This document shows, one piece after another, positions 42,445-51,183 of a stretch of 64,000 nt of DNA (positions are counted from its first letter, which is position 1; each line of letters starts with the position of its first letter). Made by a program: the position numbers and the translations under genes. The notes below the pieces were generated by a model, which saw only the letters and a list, made by a program, of their open reading frames with translations, had not been told where the DNA came from and made no database searches. The stretch comes from Caballeronia concitans. GTDB taxonomy: Bacteria > Pseudomonadota > Gammaproteobacteria > Burkholderiales > Burkholderiaceae. The DNA is taken from contig NZ_FCNV02000014.1 of NCBI RefSeq assembly GCF_001544615.1, positions 88,297 through 152,296 of the forward strand, in the 5' to 3' direction.

Positions 42445-43587
42445 GTGAAAAAAATCTCCATCGCGGCAGCATGCGTCACCGCGTTCGCAGCCACTTCCGC
42501 GTACGCTCAACACTCCGTCACGCTGTATGGCCTTATCGATACCGGCATCGCCTATACGAATAACGTGGGCGGCAGCGGTCGCGTCGCCCTCGCGAGCGGC
42601 AACATCAGCGGCAGCCGGTTCGGTTTGCGCGGCAGCGAAGACCTCGGCGGCGGCATGAAGGCGATCTTCGTGCTGGAGAACGGCTTCAGCGCCAATAACG
42701 GACAACTGGGCCAGAACGGCCGCATGTTCGGTCGTCAGGCGTATGTCGGCCTGAGCAGCAGCGCGCTCGGAACCGTTACGATGGGTCGCCAGTACGACGA
42801 CGTCGTCGACTTCGTCGCGCCGCTTTCGGCCGCGAGCGGCACGTTCGGCGACTCGGGCTTCGCGCATCCATACGACAACGACAATCTGCAGCACAGCGTT
42901 CGCTTCAACAACGCCGTCAAGTACACGAGTCAGAACTACGGCGGCTTCAAGTTCGGCGGCATGTACGCCTTCAGCAACGGCACGGACTTCGCGCTGAACC
43001 GAGCCTATAGCGCGGCGGCAAGCTATCACTATGGCCCGCTGACAGCCGCTGCGGGGTATCTCCAGACCAACGGGTCGGGCGCGAGGACGGCTTCGGGCAC
43101 CGCGTTCGCGAACACCGGTGGCGCGGTCGATCAGGCCGAGGTCAAGGGCAACCTTACATCCGACGTGCAACGCACAGTCGCCGCCGGCCTCAACTATGTG
43201 GTCGGGCCCGCAGTCCTGGGCTTCGTTTATTCGCATAGCCAGTACCACGACACGAGCGCGTTCGGCCTGAACAACGGCTCGGTGCGCTTCGATAACTACG
43301 AAGTCAACGGCATGTACAACTTCACTCCTGCCCTCAGGGCTGGCCTGGCCTACACCTACACGGACGCGCATCTGAGCGGCGCAACCCTGTACGGCGCGGA
43401 TCCGAAGTGGAATCAGGTGAACGCGATTGCACGTTACTCGCTGTCCAAACGCACGGAGCTTTACGCCGAAGCGATGTATCAGCACGCGACGGGCAACAAG
43501 AACGTGGCGGTCATGTACAACGCGGGCGGCGCATCGTCGACGGGTAACCAAATCATGGGCGCCGTGGGCATGCTCACGCGCTTCTGA
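42445..43587 (+). CDS. Gram-negative porin (Burkholderia/Neisseria type)
   Basis: A 380-residue trimeric general porin. The signal peptide is MKKISIAAACVTAFAATSAYA, then QHSVTLYGLIDTGIAYTNNV, the family opening, and GNISGSRFGLRGSEDLGGGM with the RFGLRGxEDLGxGL-type motif. GRQAYVGLSSSALGTVTMGR follows. It ends GAVGMLTRF with the terminal Phe. The start codon is GTG; the only nearby ATG (42428) is out of frame. It mediates passive uptake of small hydrophilic solutes. It may be co-regulated with the exported lyase upstream (252-base gap). Confidence 0.95.
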   Translation: MKKISIAAACVTAFAATSAYAQHSVTLYGLIDTGIAYTNNVGGSGRVALASGNISGSRFGLRGSEDLGGGMKAIFVLENGFSANNGQLGQNGRMFGRQAYVGLSSSALGTVTMGRQYDDVVDFVAPLSAASGTFGDSGFAHPYDNDNLQHSVRFNNAVKYTSQNYGGFKFGGMYAFSNGTDFALNRAYSAAASYHYGPLTAAAGYLQTNGSGARTASGTAFANTGGAVDQAEVKGNLTSDVQRTVAAGLNYVVGPAVLGFVYSHSQYHDTSAFGLNNGSVRFDNYEVNGMYNFTPALRAGLAYTYTDAHLSGATLYGADPKWNQVNAIARYSLSKRTELYAEAMYQHATGNKNVAVMYNAGGASSTGNQIMGAVGMLTRF

Positions 43588-44229
43588 GCCGGTCCGGACG
43601 CAGCACGCCGTTCCTGAAACTTCCGCGTTTCGCAGGTAAGTACACGGCCATGTGCACACATGGGATCGAGACCGCCGTTCGGTCTCGACGTCACGCCGCC
43701 CGGCCGATGCATTCCGCGCTCGAAGATGCTTCACCAGCGGATGCCGAGCGTGACGTGCGCGACGGGCGGCGTGCGCGACCGTCGCGAATCGCGCCGCCGG
43801 CCGTCGAAAGTGAGAGGACGCCCGATGCGCGGAACGAAAGTTATATCGTCCGCAGCGCAAACACGCCCGTGTTGGCCATGAGCGCGTTGATCATGTCGTT
43901 GAAACGCTTTTCATAGCTGCTGAAGTCGCAGCAGGCCGCAATGAGACCTCAAACCTTCGTAGACCGCACGTTACCCTCGATGCCGCAGGAGACGCACAAG
44001 ATCGAAGCGCTCGTAGCGGTGCGGACGTGGATAGCGCCCGCGCCTGCTTCGCCCGGACGCGTATTTATTGCGTAGCCACGAAGAGGATTGCGGAACACGC
44101 TCCAAGGCCCGGATGCCCGGCGTATAGCACGAACTGCCCATGAATCACGGCTGCATCGATAGCCGCCACACCCTGTAGGCCCTAACAGCCGTGGCATAAT
44201 CCGACGCACCCAACTCATACGACAGACCG
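43588..44229. other. Long intergenic region with hairpin and possible gene remnant
   Basis: 642 bases with no intact gene. A perfect 8-bp hairpin CGAGACCG-N5-CGGTCTCG (43667-43687) lies 79 bases after the porin stop and may help terminate it, though no T-run follows. On the minus strand 43841-43945 reads DFSSYEKRFNDMINALMANT-GVFALRTI-stop, which resembles the C-terminus of an Lrp/AsnC-type regulator; it is too short to be sure. The end of the region must carry the promoter for the DUF2946 gene. Confidence 0.4.
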
Positions 44230-44607
44230 ATGAGAAGCCGCCTGATCCGGATGATTGGTAGCTTTCTCGGATTGCTTGCAATCCTGATGGTCACGCTCGC
44301 GCCTGTCGTCTCTCATGTGCTCGACACGACGCGCAACGGTGGCGGCGCAAGCGCCATGCATTGCGCAATGCCGTCGATGCAGCACGATCATGCGCAGACG
44401 TCGCATGCGCCCCTGCACGATGCGCCTGACGCATGCGGCTACTGCAGCCTGTTCGCGCACATGCCGGCGGTGACCACGCCGCCCGTGCTCTTCGCGCAAA
44501 TCTTCGAAGCCGTGCTGCTGCCACGCGTGACACGCTTCGAGAGCGTGCGGCTCGTCGAACCGCTCAAGGCGGGCCAGCCGCGCGCCCCTCCCCTCCTGCT
44601 TTCCTGA
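44230..44607 (+). CDS. DUF2946-family membrane/periplasmic protein
   Basis: A 125-residue protein with an N-terminal hydrophobic segment (LIRMIGSFLGLLAILMVTLA), then a His/Cys-rich stretch: AMHCAMPSMQHDHAQTSHAP, and HDAPDACGYCSLFAHMP. This matches DUF2946, small proteins commonly found with copper genes; the CGYC and His/Met residues could bind metal. It starts a run with a secreted protein and CopC. ATG 44230 has modest ribosome-site support. Codon use is like its neighbours. Confidence 0.8.
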   Translation: MRSRLIRMIGSFLGLLAILMVTLAPVVSHVLDTTRNGGGASAMHCAMPSMQHDHAQTSHAPLHDAPDACGYCSLFAHMPAVTTPPVLFAQIFEAVLLPRVTRFESVRLVEPLKAGQPRAPPLLLS

Positions 44608-44702
44608 TTACGTTGACTACGTTGCGATGCGTCACACGCATCGCACGTCCTCGTGCACGCGCACGAAGGGCGACGACCACGATTCAGAACACAGGATGGG
44701 AC

Positions 44703-45617
44703 ATGAACACTGTTTCCATGCGCCGCGCGTCCTCACGCGCCGCGCTATCCGTCGCGGCAGCAGCGCTCGCCGCTGTCTCGATGATGCCGCAGCACGCGCA
44801 CGCTCACTCGATTGCCGGCGACCGCGTCTTCCCCGCGACGATGGCCGTCGACGACCCCGGTGTCGGCGACGAAGCGAATCTGCAGTTCGGGCACATCCGC
44901 GTCCCGGGCGACGACGGCGACCAGAGCATCAACACGTTTCAGTTCGAGTACGACAAGCTGATTACTTCACGGCTCGCGGTTTCAGTCGGCGGGACGTATG
45001 CGATGCAGAACAACCCGACCGCGCATGGCTTCGATAACTTCGAGGTGGGCCTCAAGTATCTGTTGTACGTCAACGAGGCCCACGAGTTCATGACCTCGGT
45101 CGGTGTCAACGCGGAGCTGGGTGGAACGGGTAGCCGCGCCATTGCGGACAATTTCTCCACCATCTCGCCGACCCTCTTTGTCGGCAAAGGCATGGGCGAT
45201 CTCCCCGATTCGCTCGCGTGGCTGCGCCCGGTCGCGATCACGGGCGAAGCCGGCCCGGCGCTCACCACCGGCGCAGGCCAGCCGAACGCGTTCAATTACG
45301 GCTTCACGGTGCAGTACAGTCTCCCGTATCTGGAGCAGCATGTGCATTCGCTTGGCTTGCCCCAGCCGATCGCCAGCATCGTTCCGTTGGTCGAGATTCC
45401 GCTCTCGCGCAGTCAAGGTCAGACGACAGGCACGGTCAACCCCGGTTTCATCTGGATCAATCGCTACGGCCAGTTCGGCATCGAAGCACAGATTCCGATC
45501 AACCGGGCGAGCGGCTCACATGTCGGCGTGCTGGTGCAGGCGCATATCTTCTTCGACGATGTCGCGCCGACGACCATCGGCAAACCACTCTTCAGTGGTA
45601 ACGGGAGCATGAAATGA
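44703..45617 (+). CDS. Secreted/outer-membrane protein of the copper cluster
   Basis: A 304-residue protein. The signal peptide contains AALSVAAAALAAVSMMPQHA and ends near AHAHS. The mature part has strand-like segments: QSINTFQFEYDKLITSRLAV, VGGTYAMQNNPTAHGFDNFE, FIWINRYGQFGIEAQIPINR. It looks like an outer-membrane or periplasmic beta protein of unknown family. Histidines near the mature N-terminus could bind metal. The stop overlaps the copC start by 4 bases (ATGA), so both are translated together. Confidence 0.7.
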   Translation: MNTVSMRRASSRAALSVAAAALAAVSMMPQHAHAHSIAGDRVFPATMAVDDPGVGDEANLQFGHIRVPGDDGDQSINTFQFEYDKLITSRLAVSVGGTYAMQNNPTAHGFDNFEVGLKYLLYVNEAHEFMTSVGVNAELGGTGSRAIADNFSTISPTLFVGKGMGDLPDSLAWLRPVAITGEAGPALTTGAGQPNAFNYGFTVQYSLPYLEQHVHSLGLPQPIASIVPLVEIPLSRSQGQTTGTVNPGFIWINRYGQFGIEAQIPINRASGSHVGVLVQAHIFFDDVAPTTIGKPLFSGNGSMK

Positions 45618-45988
45618 ACTCACGACACATTCCGGGCCGTCGCGTGGCTCGAGCGGCCTGCGCGCTCGGGCTCGTCTGGTCCGTCGCGGCTTCGGCCCAC
45701 GTCTTTCCACGCACCCAGGTTCCCGCGGCCGGCGCCACCGTCTCTCCGCCCGGCGAAGTGCGGATAAACTTCGATGGTCCGCTCGAACCCGCGTTTTCCT
45801 CGCTCGTCGTCGACGACGCGACGGGCAAGCAGGTCAATATCGCCAAGTCCGGGGTGGATGCGCAACATCAGGAAGTCATGGCGGTCGCGCTGCCGCCGTT
45901 GCAGCCGGGGCATTACACAGTGCACTGGGTCGCCGTCGCGTCCGATGGACATCGAACGCACGGCAACTATGGCTTCGACGTGAAGTGA
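45614..45988 (+). CDS. copC: CopC-domain periplasmic copper-binding protein
   Basis: A 124-residue protein whose signal peptide ends at ASAHVFPRTQVPAAGATV. The His two residues after the likely cleavage site is the N-terminal copper ligand of CopC, and VASDGHRTHGNYGFDVK at the end supplies the conserved Asp and His. LEPAFSSLVVDDATG is the family core. It binds Cu(II) in the periplasm and normally hands it to CopD. No copD gene is present here. It overlaps the upstream gene and ends at a hairpin. Confidence 0.88.
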   Translation: MNSRHIPGRRVARAACALGLVWSVAASAHVFPRTQVPAAGATVSPPGEVRINFDGPLEPAFSSLVVDDATGKQVNIAKSGVDAQHQEVMAVALPPLQPGHYTVHWVAVASDGHRTHGNYGFDVK

Positions 45989-46019
45989 AGGCCGCTTGCC
46001 GTTGCCGCGGACGGCCTTC
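45987..46019. terminator. Hairpin after copC
   Basis: GAAGGCCG (45987-45994) and CGGCCTTC (46012-46019) form an 8-bp stem with a 17-base loop between convergent genes. It lacks a T-run and is only a possible terminator. Confidence 0.35.
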
Positions 46020-46055
46020 GCATGCAGCGCAAGTTCACGAGTTTCTCCCGTCGCG

Positions 46056-46415
46056 TTAGCGTGCCTGAATACTGTGCCAGACAGTATTCAGGCCGTCGCC
46101 TGCGCGGTCACCTGGCTTCTTGTCCATCATCCCGCGATACAACGGCTTGCCTCCATACGTCCATTGACGTTCACCGTTACCCCTGGCGAGGAACTGCAGC
46201 GAACCCGTGGCCTTATCGTCCGGGCCAGCGAGCGCAGGCGGAAAATTGCGCGCACAGTCGCCCTCGCATGATTTGGCATCCGGCGCGCCTTGTCCTCCAA
46301 AAACGTAGAGCGTCATCCCATGTTCGTCGACGAGCCTGCCATCGCTCACGCGAGGCGGCGCGGCAAGTGCAGACGCGGCAACGGATAGCACTGCGAATCC
46401 GATAAGCGTTTTCAT
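46056..46415 (-). CDS. Secreted COG4315-type protein (YxFxxD repeat family)
   Basis: A 119-residue protein with signal peptide MKTLIGFAVLSVAASALAAP. HGMTLYVFGGQGAPDAKSCE is the first YxFxxD-like unit and RQWTYGGKPLYRGMMDKKPG the second; CEGDCARNFPPAL lies between. These are the secreted repeat (PF03640/COG4315) features, with unknown function. The start at 46415 is placed at the signal peptide. It is the last gene of the minus-strand chromate cluster, 123 bases after chrC. A 13-bp inverted repeat covers its last codons. Confidence 0.85.
   Translation of the reverse strand: MKTLIGFAVLSVAASALAAPPRVSDGRLVDEHGMTLYVFGGQGAPDAKSCEGDCARNFPPALAGPDDKATGSLQFLARGNGERQWTYGGKPLYRGMMDKKPGDRAGDGLNTVWHSIQAR
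46063..46093. repeat. 13-bp perfect inverted repeat over the end of the COG4315 gene
   Basis: GCCTGAATACTGT (46063-46075) and ACAGTATTCAGGC (46081-46093) pair perfectly around a 5-base loop. The repeat lies inside the last dozen codons of the COG4315 gene and could act as a terminator or mRNA-stabilising hairpin. Confidence 0.6.
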
Positions 46416-46538
46416 GTTCGAACTCCTTGCTTCAAATCCTGAACGCGCGTCGTCCGCCAGTGCGCGCTCTTCGTCTCCGGGCGGTGTCATCAAAATCATC
46501 GCAACGACTTCGTCGCGCACGTGCGTCGCATAGAACGT

Positions 46539-47270
46539 CTACGCGCTCCGCGCCGACATGGCTGCGCGGAGCCGCATGGACGCGTTGTCCCAGTTCACGA
46601 TATTGAAAAGCTGATTAACGTACTCGTTGCGCCGGTTTTGATATTTCAAGTAGTACGCGTGCTCGAAGACATCGAGTACGAGGATGGGTTGAACGCCCCA
46701 AGCCGTGAGCTTCTGGTGGTTTTCGCATTGCAGGATCATGACCTTGTCCATCGCTGGGTGATAACCCACTACACCCCAGCCGGAGGCCTCAGTCGCGACC
46801 GTCGCGGCCACGAGCTGCGCCTTGAACTTCGCATACGAGCCGAAACTCTTGTCGATTGCCTTCGCCAGTTCGTTCTTCGGTTCTCCGCCTTTGCCGGAAA
46901 TGCTCGTCCAGTACACGGTATGCAAGAGATGGCTCGACAGTTGGAAGGCCAGCTCCTTTTCGTGATGCTTCACGAGCGCGAAGTCGTTTGTGTCGCGTGC
47001 CTTCGCAAGCGCCTCTTCTGCCTTGTTCGCCGCGGCAACCGCAGGCTTGTGGTGGAAGTCGTAGTGCAGTTCGACAGTACGCGCGTCGATCACCGGCTCC
47101 AGCGCATCGTAGGCGTACGGCAACGGAGCGGCCGCGTACTTGCCGTCCGCATCGGTCAGCTTGTCGACATAGCCAGCGTTCTCGGCCGCGTCCGCTGATT
47201 GCGCGTTCGTCATGAGCAAGCCTGCTCCGAGCGCCGCGGTGTCATGAAGGAAAGTACGCCGAGTCGCCAT
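46539..47270 (-). CDS. chrC: Exported Fe/Mn superoxide dismutase (ChrC)
   Basis: A 243-residue superoxide dismutase. The N-terminus has TRRTFLHDTAALGAGLLMTN, a twin-arginine signal, so it is predicted to act outside the cytoplasm. Metal ligands are visible: His in ELHYDFHHKPAV, His in LSSHLLHTVYW, and Asp/His in LVLDVFEHAYYLKYQN. In chrBAC operons of Cupriavidus and relatives this gene is chrC, and it limits oxidative damage during chromate reduction. It starts 36 bases after chrA on the same strand. The export signal distinguishes it from the usual cytoplasmic enzyme. Confidence 0.9.
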   Translation of the reverse strand: MATRRTFLHDTAALGAGLLMTNAQSADAAENAGYVDKLTDADGKYAAAPLPYAYDALEPVIDARTVELHYDFHHKPAVAAANKAEEALAKARDTNDFALVKHHEKELAFQLSSHLLHTVYWTSISGKGGEPKNELAKAIDKSFGSYAKFKAQLVAATVATEASGWGVVGYHPAMDKVMILQCENHQKLTAWGVQPILVLDVFEHAYYLKYQNRRNEYVNQLFNIVNWDNASMRLRAAMSARSA

Positions 47271-47306
47271 GATGCACTCCTGTCACTGCGATGCGCGCAC
47301 CTCTGC

Positions 47307-48491
47307 TCAGTGCGCGTTCAAGTGTTGAAGCGGAAAGACGGCCAGCCCGATAAGCGCGGCGGTCGCGACGATGACCGGCTCTTGCAGCTTCCTGAAGCGC
47401 CAAAGGAGGAGCACGGTCGCAACGGCGAGCAAAGCGGTCGGCCAGTCGACAATCGATCGTTTGGCGATCACGATCACCGAGCCGGCGATTGCGCCGACCG
47501 CCGCCGCGGTGATGCCATCGACGAACGCTTTCACGGCGGCCAACCTGCCGTACTTCTTGAAGTACGGTGCCGGGAGCACGGTGAAGAGATAGCAAGGCAG
47601 GAACGTCCCCAGCGCGGCGACACAGGCGCCGGGAAAACCCGCCACGAGATAGCCGATGAACCCGACGGTGATGACGACAGGCCCGGGCGTGATCATCGCC
47701 ACGGCCACCGCATCGACGAACTGCTTTTCGTTTAGCCAGTGGTGCTCGGTGACCACGCCGCCATAGAGAAAAGGAACGATGGCAAGTCCCGACCCGAAGA
47801 CGAACGCACCCGCCTTCGCGAAGAACAGGCCGATCTGGCTCAGCAACGACAAGTCGAGGCCGCTCAGCGCACCGCTTAGCGCGGGGGCTTGGGCTGAAGC
47901 CAGTGCATGCGCGCCGCCTTTACCGCGCCACGCAGGCGGCGACCGGCGAAACAGGTTCACGAGGCCGCCAGCAATGAACAGCCAGGCGATTTCCGACTCC
48001 GTCGCAACCGTCACTACGATGAGCACCGCAAAGATGCCCCACAAGGTCTTGTCAGCGCCGAGCGTCTTGCTCGTCAGCTTGTATGCGCTCATCGCGATGA
48101 TGCCGACGACAGCTGCGCCGACGCCGTAGAAGACCGCCTGCATCCACGGCAGTCCGCCGAAATGCACGTACGCCCATCCGAGCGCCACGACCATGAGAAA
48201 GGAAGGCAGCACGAATGCAATGCCGACCGTCGTGGCGCCGATGATGCGGTAGTGCACGTAACCAAGGTAGATTGCGAGTTGTGCGGCCAGTGGTCCGGGC
48301 ATCATCTGCGCGAGGGCGAGGCCTTCGCGGTAGTCGTCGTCGCCGATCCACCCGCGCTTCTCGACCAGATCCCGGTGCATATATCCGACGAGCGCGACAG
48401 GGCCGCCGAAACCGAACGTGCCCAGTCTCAGCATGTACAGCATCAATTGACCGAGCGAATAGGAAGGCGTGGCGGTCGCTGTCGTCAGCAT
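47307..48491 (-). CDS. chrA: Chromate transporter ChrA
   Basis: A 394-residue membrane protein made of two tandem CHR domains. Domain 1 has LGTFGFGGPVALVGYMHRDL and ALAQMMPGPLAAQLAIYLGY; domain 2 has GAFVFGSGLAIVPFLYGGVV and AMITPGPVVITVGFIGYLVA. The FGGP and PGP motifs are the family signature. It exports chromate. The start overlaps the end of chrB by seven bases. Length is typical. Confidence 0.95.
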   Translation of the reverse strand: MLTTATATPSYSLGQLMLYMLRLGTFGFGGPVALVGYMHRDLVEKRGWIGDDDYREGLALAQMMPGPLAAQLAIYLGYVHYRIIGATTVGIAFVLPSFLMVVALGWAYVHFGGLPWMQAVFYGVGAAVVGIIAMSAYKLTSKTLGADKTLWGIFAVLIVVTVATESEIAWLFIAGGLVNLFRRSPPAWRGKGGAHALASAQAPALSGALSGLDLSLLSQIGLFFAKAGAFVFGSGLAIVPFLYGGVVTEHHWLNEKQFVDAVAVAMITPGPVVITVGFIGYLVAGFPGACVAALGTFLPCYLFTVLPAPYFKKYGRLAAVKAFVDGITAAAVGAIAGSVIVIAKRSIVDWPTALLAVATVLLLWRFRKLQEPVIVATAALIGLAVFPLQHLNAH

Positions 48492-49477
48492 GGTCGACTC
48501 CCCTGCGCTGCGCTCTTCGCAACCGCTGCGAAATGCGCGTACATGGAATCGAGCACGCGACTCATCTCGCTGAGCATCGCGTCATCGTCAGCGACGCGTT
48601 CACGAGCGCCCGCCATGATGGCTTCGAAGCCGATCGCCTCGGGCACGGGAGCGCCGCCGACATCGAGCGCGTGGACCATCGCGGCAAGGCGCAGCAGCGC
48701 GGGATCGCTCTCCAGGCTGAAGCTCGCCATCAGCACCTCGAACGTAACGCGCTCGCCTACATGCGTGAACGCCGCGCCGTCGAAGTCGAATCCGAGCGCA
48801 TCGGGCGGGCAAGCGCCCGGCGATGTCAGCCACAGAAATCGACCGTCGGGATCGATGAAGCGGCGGATGAGCCACGCGCTCGCCACTCGATCGACCCAGA
48901 TACGCTGCCGTGTCGCCCATGTGCGCCCCCGGTAGTCCTCCAAAGCAAGCGCGCGGATCGCTTGCTCCGCCGGGTGCGGCTCGCCGGGAGACATTACCGT
49001 GTCGACGTGCGCGACGAAATCCTGCCAGGCTGCTTCCGCGCGAGTCGCTGCCTCAGTGGGAAAAAAGTCGATTGCAACGATGCTTTCGTAGTCCTTTCGC
49101 AGACGCCGAATCAGGCGCCGGAGTTCCGTTTCCGCCTGTCCGAAAACGCTCTTTCGCGCTTCGCTGAGCGCGCCGATCAGGGCGTCGTAGTCGTTGGAGC
49201 GGTCGAACAGGTCGCGAAACTCGGCTTCTTGCTCGTGACTCAGGCTGGGCGCTCGCAGCAGATGCGCGGTGCCGCCGCTCTCGCCGATCGCATTCGCCAG
49301 TTCGCGCAACGCCGCTTCCCGGTCGGGCGTGAATGGGAGCAGATAAATACCGTCGCGTAGCATCGCGCATCCCTTTGCCTTCAACGCGCGCCAGAAGCGC
49401 ATACGCGCGGTGGCGTTCTCGGTAGGCAACGTCAGAACAAGCAAGGACCAGCTCGAAAGGTCGTGCATGTAACGCAT
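48485..49477 (-). CDS. chrB: Chromate resistance regulator ChrB
   Basis: A 330-residue protein. The N-terminal part SLLVLTLPTENATARMRFWR and LRDGIYLLPFTPDREAALRE is the ChrB N-terminal domain. The C-terminal part (RTWATRQRIWVDRVASAWLI, DGRFLWLTSPGACPPDALGF) is the ChrB C-terminal domain. ChrB senses chromate and regulates the chr operon. It is first in the order chrB-chrA-chrC and overlaps chrA. An alternative start three codons in (MHDLSSW) is possible. Confidence 0.93.
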   Translation of the reverse strand: MRYMHDLSSWSLLVLTLPTENATARMRFWRALKAKGCAMLRDGIYLLPFTPDREAALRELANAIGESGGTAHLLRAPSLSHEQEAEFRDLFDRSNDYDALIGALSEARKSVFGQAETELRRLIRRLRKDYESIVAIDFFPTEAATRAEAAWQDFVAHVDTVMSPGEPHPAEQAIRALALEDYRGRTWATRQRIWVDRVASAWLIRRFIDPDGRFLWLTSPGACPPDALGFDFDGAAFTHVGERVTFEVLMASFSLESDPALLRLAAMVHALDVGGAPVPEAIGFEAIMAGARERVADDDAMLSEMSRVLDSMYAHFAAVAKSAAQGSRPC

Positions 49478-49502
49478 GCTACGTCCGCGTTTCGATCTCT
49501 AC

Positions 49503-49512
49503 AAGTTAACTT
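49503..49512. promoter_or_regulatory. Candidate ChrB operator upstream of chrB
   Basis: AAGTTAACTT is a perfect 10-base palindrome 26 bases upstream of the chrB start, within a short AT-richer stretch. It may be an operator; the regulator is inferred. Confidence 0.35.
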
Positions 49513-49989
49513 TCGAACTGCCCGAGTGCTGCACCGCATAAAAGATGCACTGTCGCGTCTGCAGAATGAGTCGAGCGCTACTAGAAGGCGCCCAAGCGAG
49601 GCGCTTTTGCAACCGAAGCTCTGATTCATGGTGACCAGCACTCACCCTCTTGCGCGACGGTGCACGCGGCTCCGCTTTCTTTGCAAACATTGCGACCAAA
49701 GAAAAAGCAACAATTCAAGTAGTGACGGAGGCGGTAGTCTCACGCAAGCTTCGGCCCCAGCGAGCCACTGCCGCTCGATGAAGTTGTTGAGGCCAATCCA
49801 ATCATTAGGATATCCAAACGATTGAGGAACTTCCCCGGTTAAGGGCACTTCAGTGCGGGATGCGAGCCTCGTTCGAGATGTGCTCGGCCGCAACGAAGAC
49901 AATGCGCGCCCGAAAGCGCGTGAGCCTGTCCGCGCATGCGCACAAGCACCCGGGGCAACTCTCGGGCGATGCGCTCGCGCATCACGGCG
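49513..49989. other. Intergenic region without supportable gene
   Basis: Short open frames on both strands lack ribosome sites and homology; the minus-strand frame at 49642-49902 is the longest (86 codons). The region separates the chr cluster from the pdxA2 gene and presumably holds the chrB promoter. Confidence 0.5.
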
Positions 49990-50991
49990 TCAGTTCAGGC
50001 GATCCTGCGCCATGCGCAGTGCAATGTCGAACGCCTTCTGTGTCGCGCCGACATCCGCCTTGCCCTGGCCCTGGATATCGAATGCGGTGCCGTGCGCGGG
50101 CGTTGCGATCGGCACCGGCAGGCCGCCGTGCACGGTGACACCGCGCCAGAAGCCCATTAACTTCATCGCGATCTGACCTTGATCGTGGTACATCGTGACG
50201 ACGCCATCGAAAGCCTTCTGATCGCGTGCGCGCACGAAAATCGTGTCGGCGGGGAAAGGACCTTGCGCGTCGTAGCCGAGCTTGCGGGCGTGCTCCACGG
50301 CGGGCGCGATCACGTCGATCTCCTCGCGTCCGAACGCGCCGTTGTCGCCGTTATGCGGATTGAAGCCGCACACCGCGATGCGGGGCGACGCGATACCCGC
50401 GCGCTTCTGGCCATCATGAATCAGTTGCACCGCGCCGACGATACGCTCCGGCGTCAGCTTCGCGCTCACGTCTTTCAGCGCGATATGCGAGGTGACGCGC
50501 GAGGTCCACAGCTCGTCGAGCACGTTGAATTCGCAAAATGCGCCTTCGTAGTCGAGCTGGCGCGCGAACCATTCCATCTCGTCGTTGGTCTTCATGCCGG
50601 CCATGTGCAGGGAAGTTTTGTTGACCGGCGCGAACAGCATGGCCTGCGTGCGGTTCGCGCGCGTCAACGCGAGTGCCTTTCTGAAGGCTTCGAGACTGTA
50701 GCGGCCGCCGCGTTCGGTGGACACGGCGCGTTCATAGTGTGCGTCGTCGGGCAGGCGGAAATCGATAAGCGAGGGCGTGTCCGTGCCGCGTGCCGCATCG
50801 GCTTCGTCATCGATCACGCGATAGTCGAAGCGTTGTCCAGCGATCTCCATGCCGAGATCGAGCTCGCGCCTGTCGCCGATGATGAGCAGATCCGCCTGCA
50901 CGCGATTCTCGAGCCGCGCGACAAGGCGAGCGATGAGTTCCGGACCGATGCCGGCAGGGTCGCCCAGCAGGACTGCAATTTGAGGTTTCAT
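49990..50991 (-). CDS. PdxA2-like 4-phospho-D-threonate/erythronate dehydrogenase
   Basis: A 333-residue member of the PdxA family. It begins MKPQIAVLLGDPAGIGPELI (the GDPAGIGPE motif). GMKTNDEMEWFARQLDYEGA, ALKDVSAKLTPERIVGAVQL and VCGFNPHNGDNGAFGREEID carry metal-binding His/Asp residues, and TMYHDQGQIAMKLMGFWRGV is conserved. PdxA makes pyridoxine precursors, while PdxA2 paralogues located in sugar-acid clusters oxidise 4-phosphotetronates. The neighbours here (enolase-superfamily dehydratase, LysR, MFS) favour PdxA2. The DUF1537 kinase usually needed to phosphorylate the substrate is absent. Confidence 0.88.
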   Translation of the reverse strand: MKPQIAVLLGDPAGIGPELIARLVARLENRVQADLLIIGDRRELDLGMEIAGQRFDYRVIDDEADAARGTDTPSLIDFRLPDDAHYERAVSTERGGRYSLEAFRKALALTRANRTQAMLFAPVNKTSLHMAGMKTNDEMEWFARQLDYEGAFCEFNVLDELWTSRVTSHIALKDVSAKLTPERIVGAVQLIHDGQKRAGIASPRIAVCGFNPHNGDNGAFGREEIDVIAPAVEHARKLGYDAQGPFPADTIFVRARDQKAFDGVVTMYHDQGQIAMKLMGFWRGVTVHGGLPVPIATPAHGTAFDIQGQGKADVGATQKAFDIALRMAQDRLN

Positions 50992-51183
50992 GTTGATATT
51001 GCCTGTTGTCGGGTATGAGTGTGTGCGGCTTAGATGAATGGCGGTCGAACCGAAGAATCGCCGATGGCTGACCGCAGCGCCCGCCACCGTTCGTCGCGTG
51101 TTTGCTCGCCGCGTGCGCTTCGGTCCTGCTCTCCATGTCTGTCTCCTGAACGTTGCCGGCTGCATTGGCCTTTCATGCGCACC

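Noticed and set aside
49642-49902. 86-codon minus-strand ORF between chrB and pdxA2
   Set aside because: It has no ribosome site or recognisable domain, and the composition looks non-coding.
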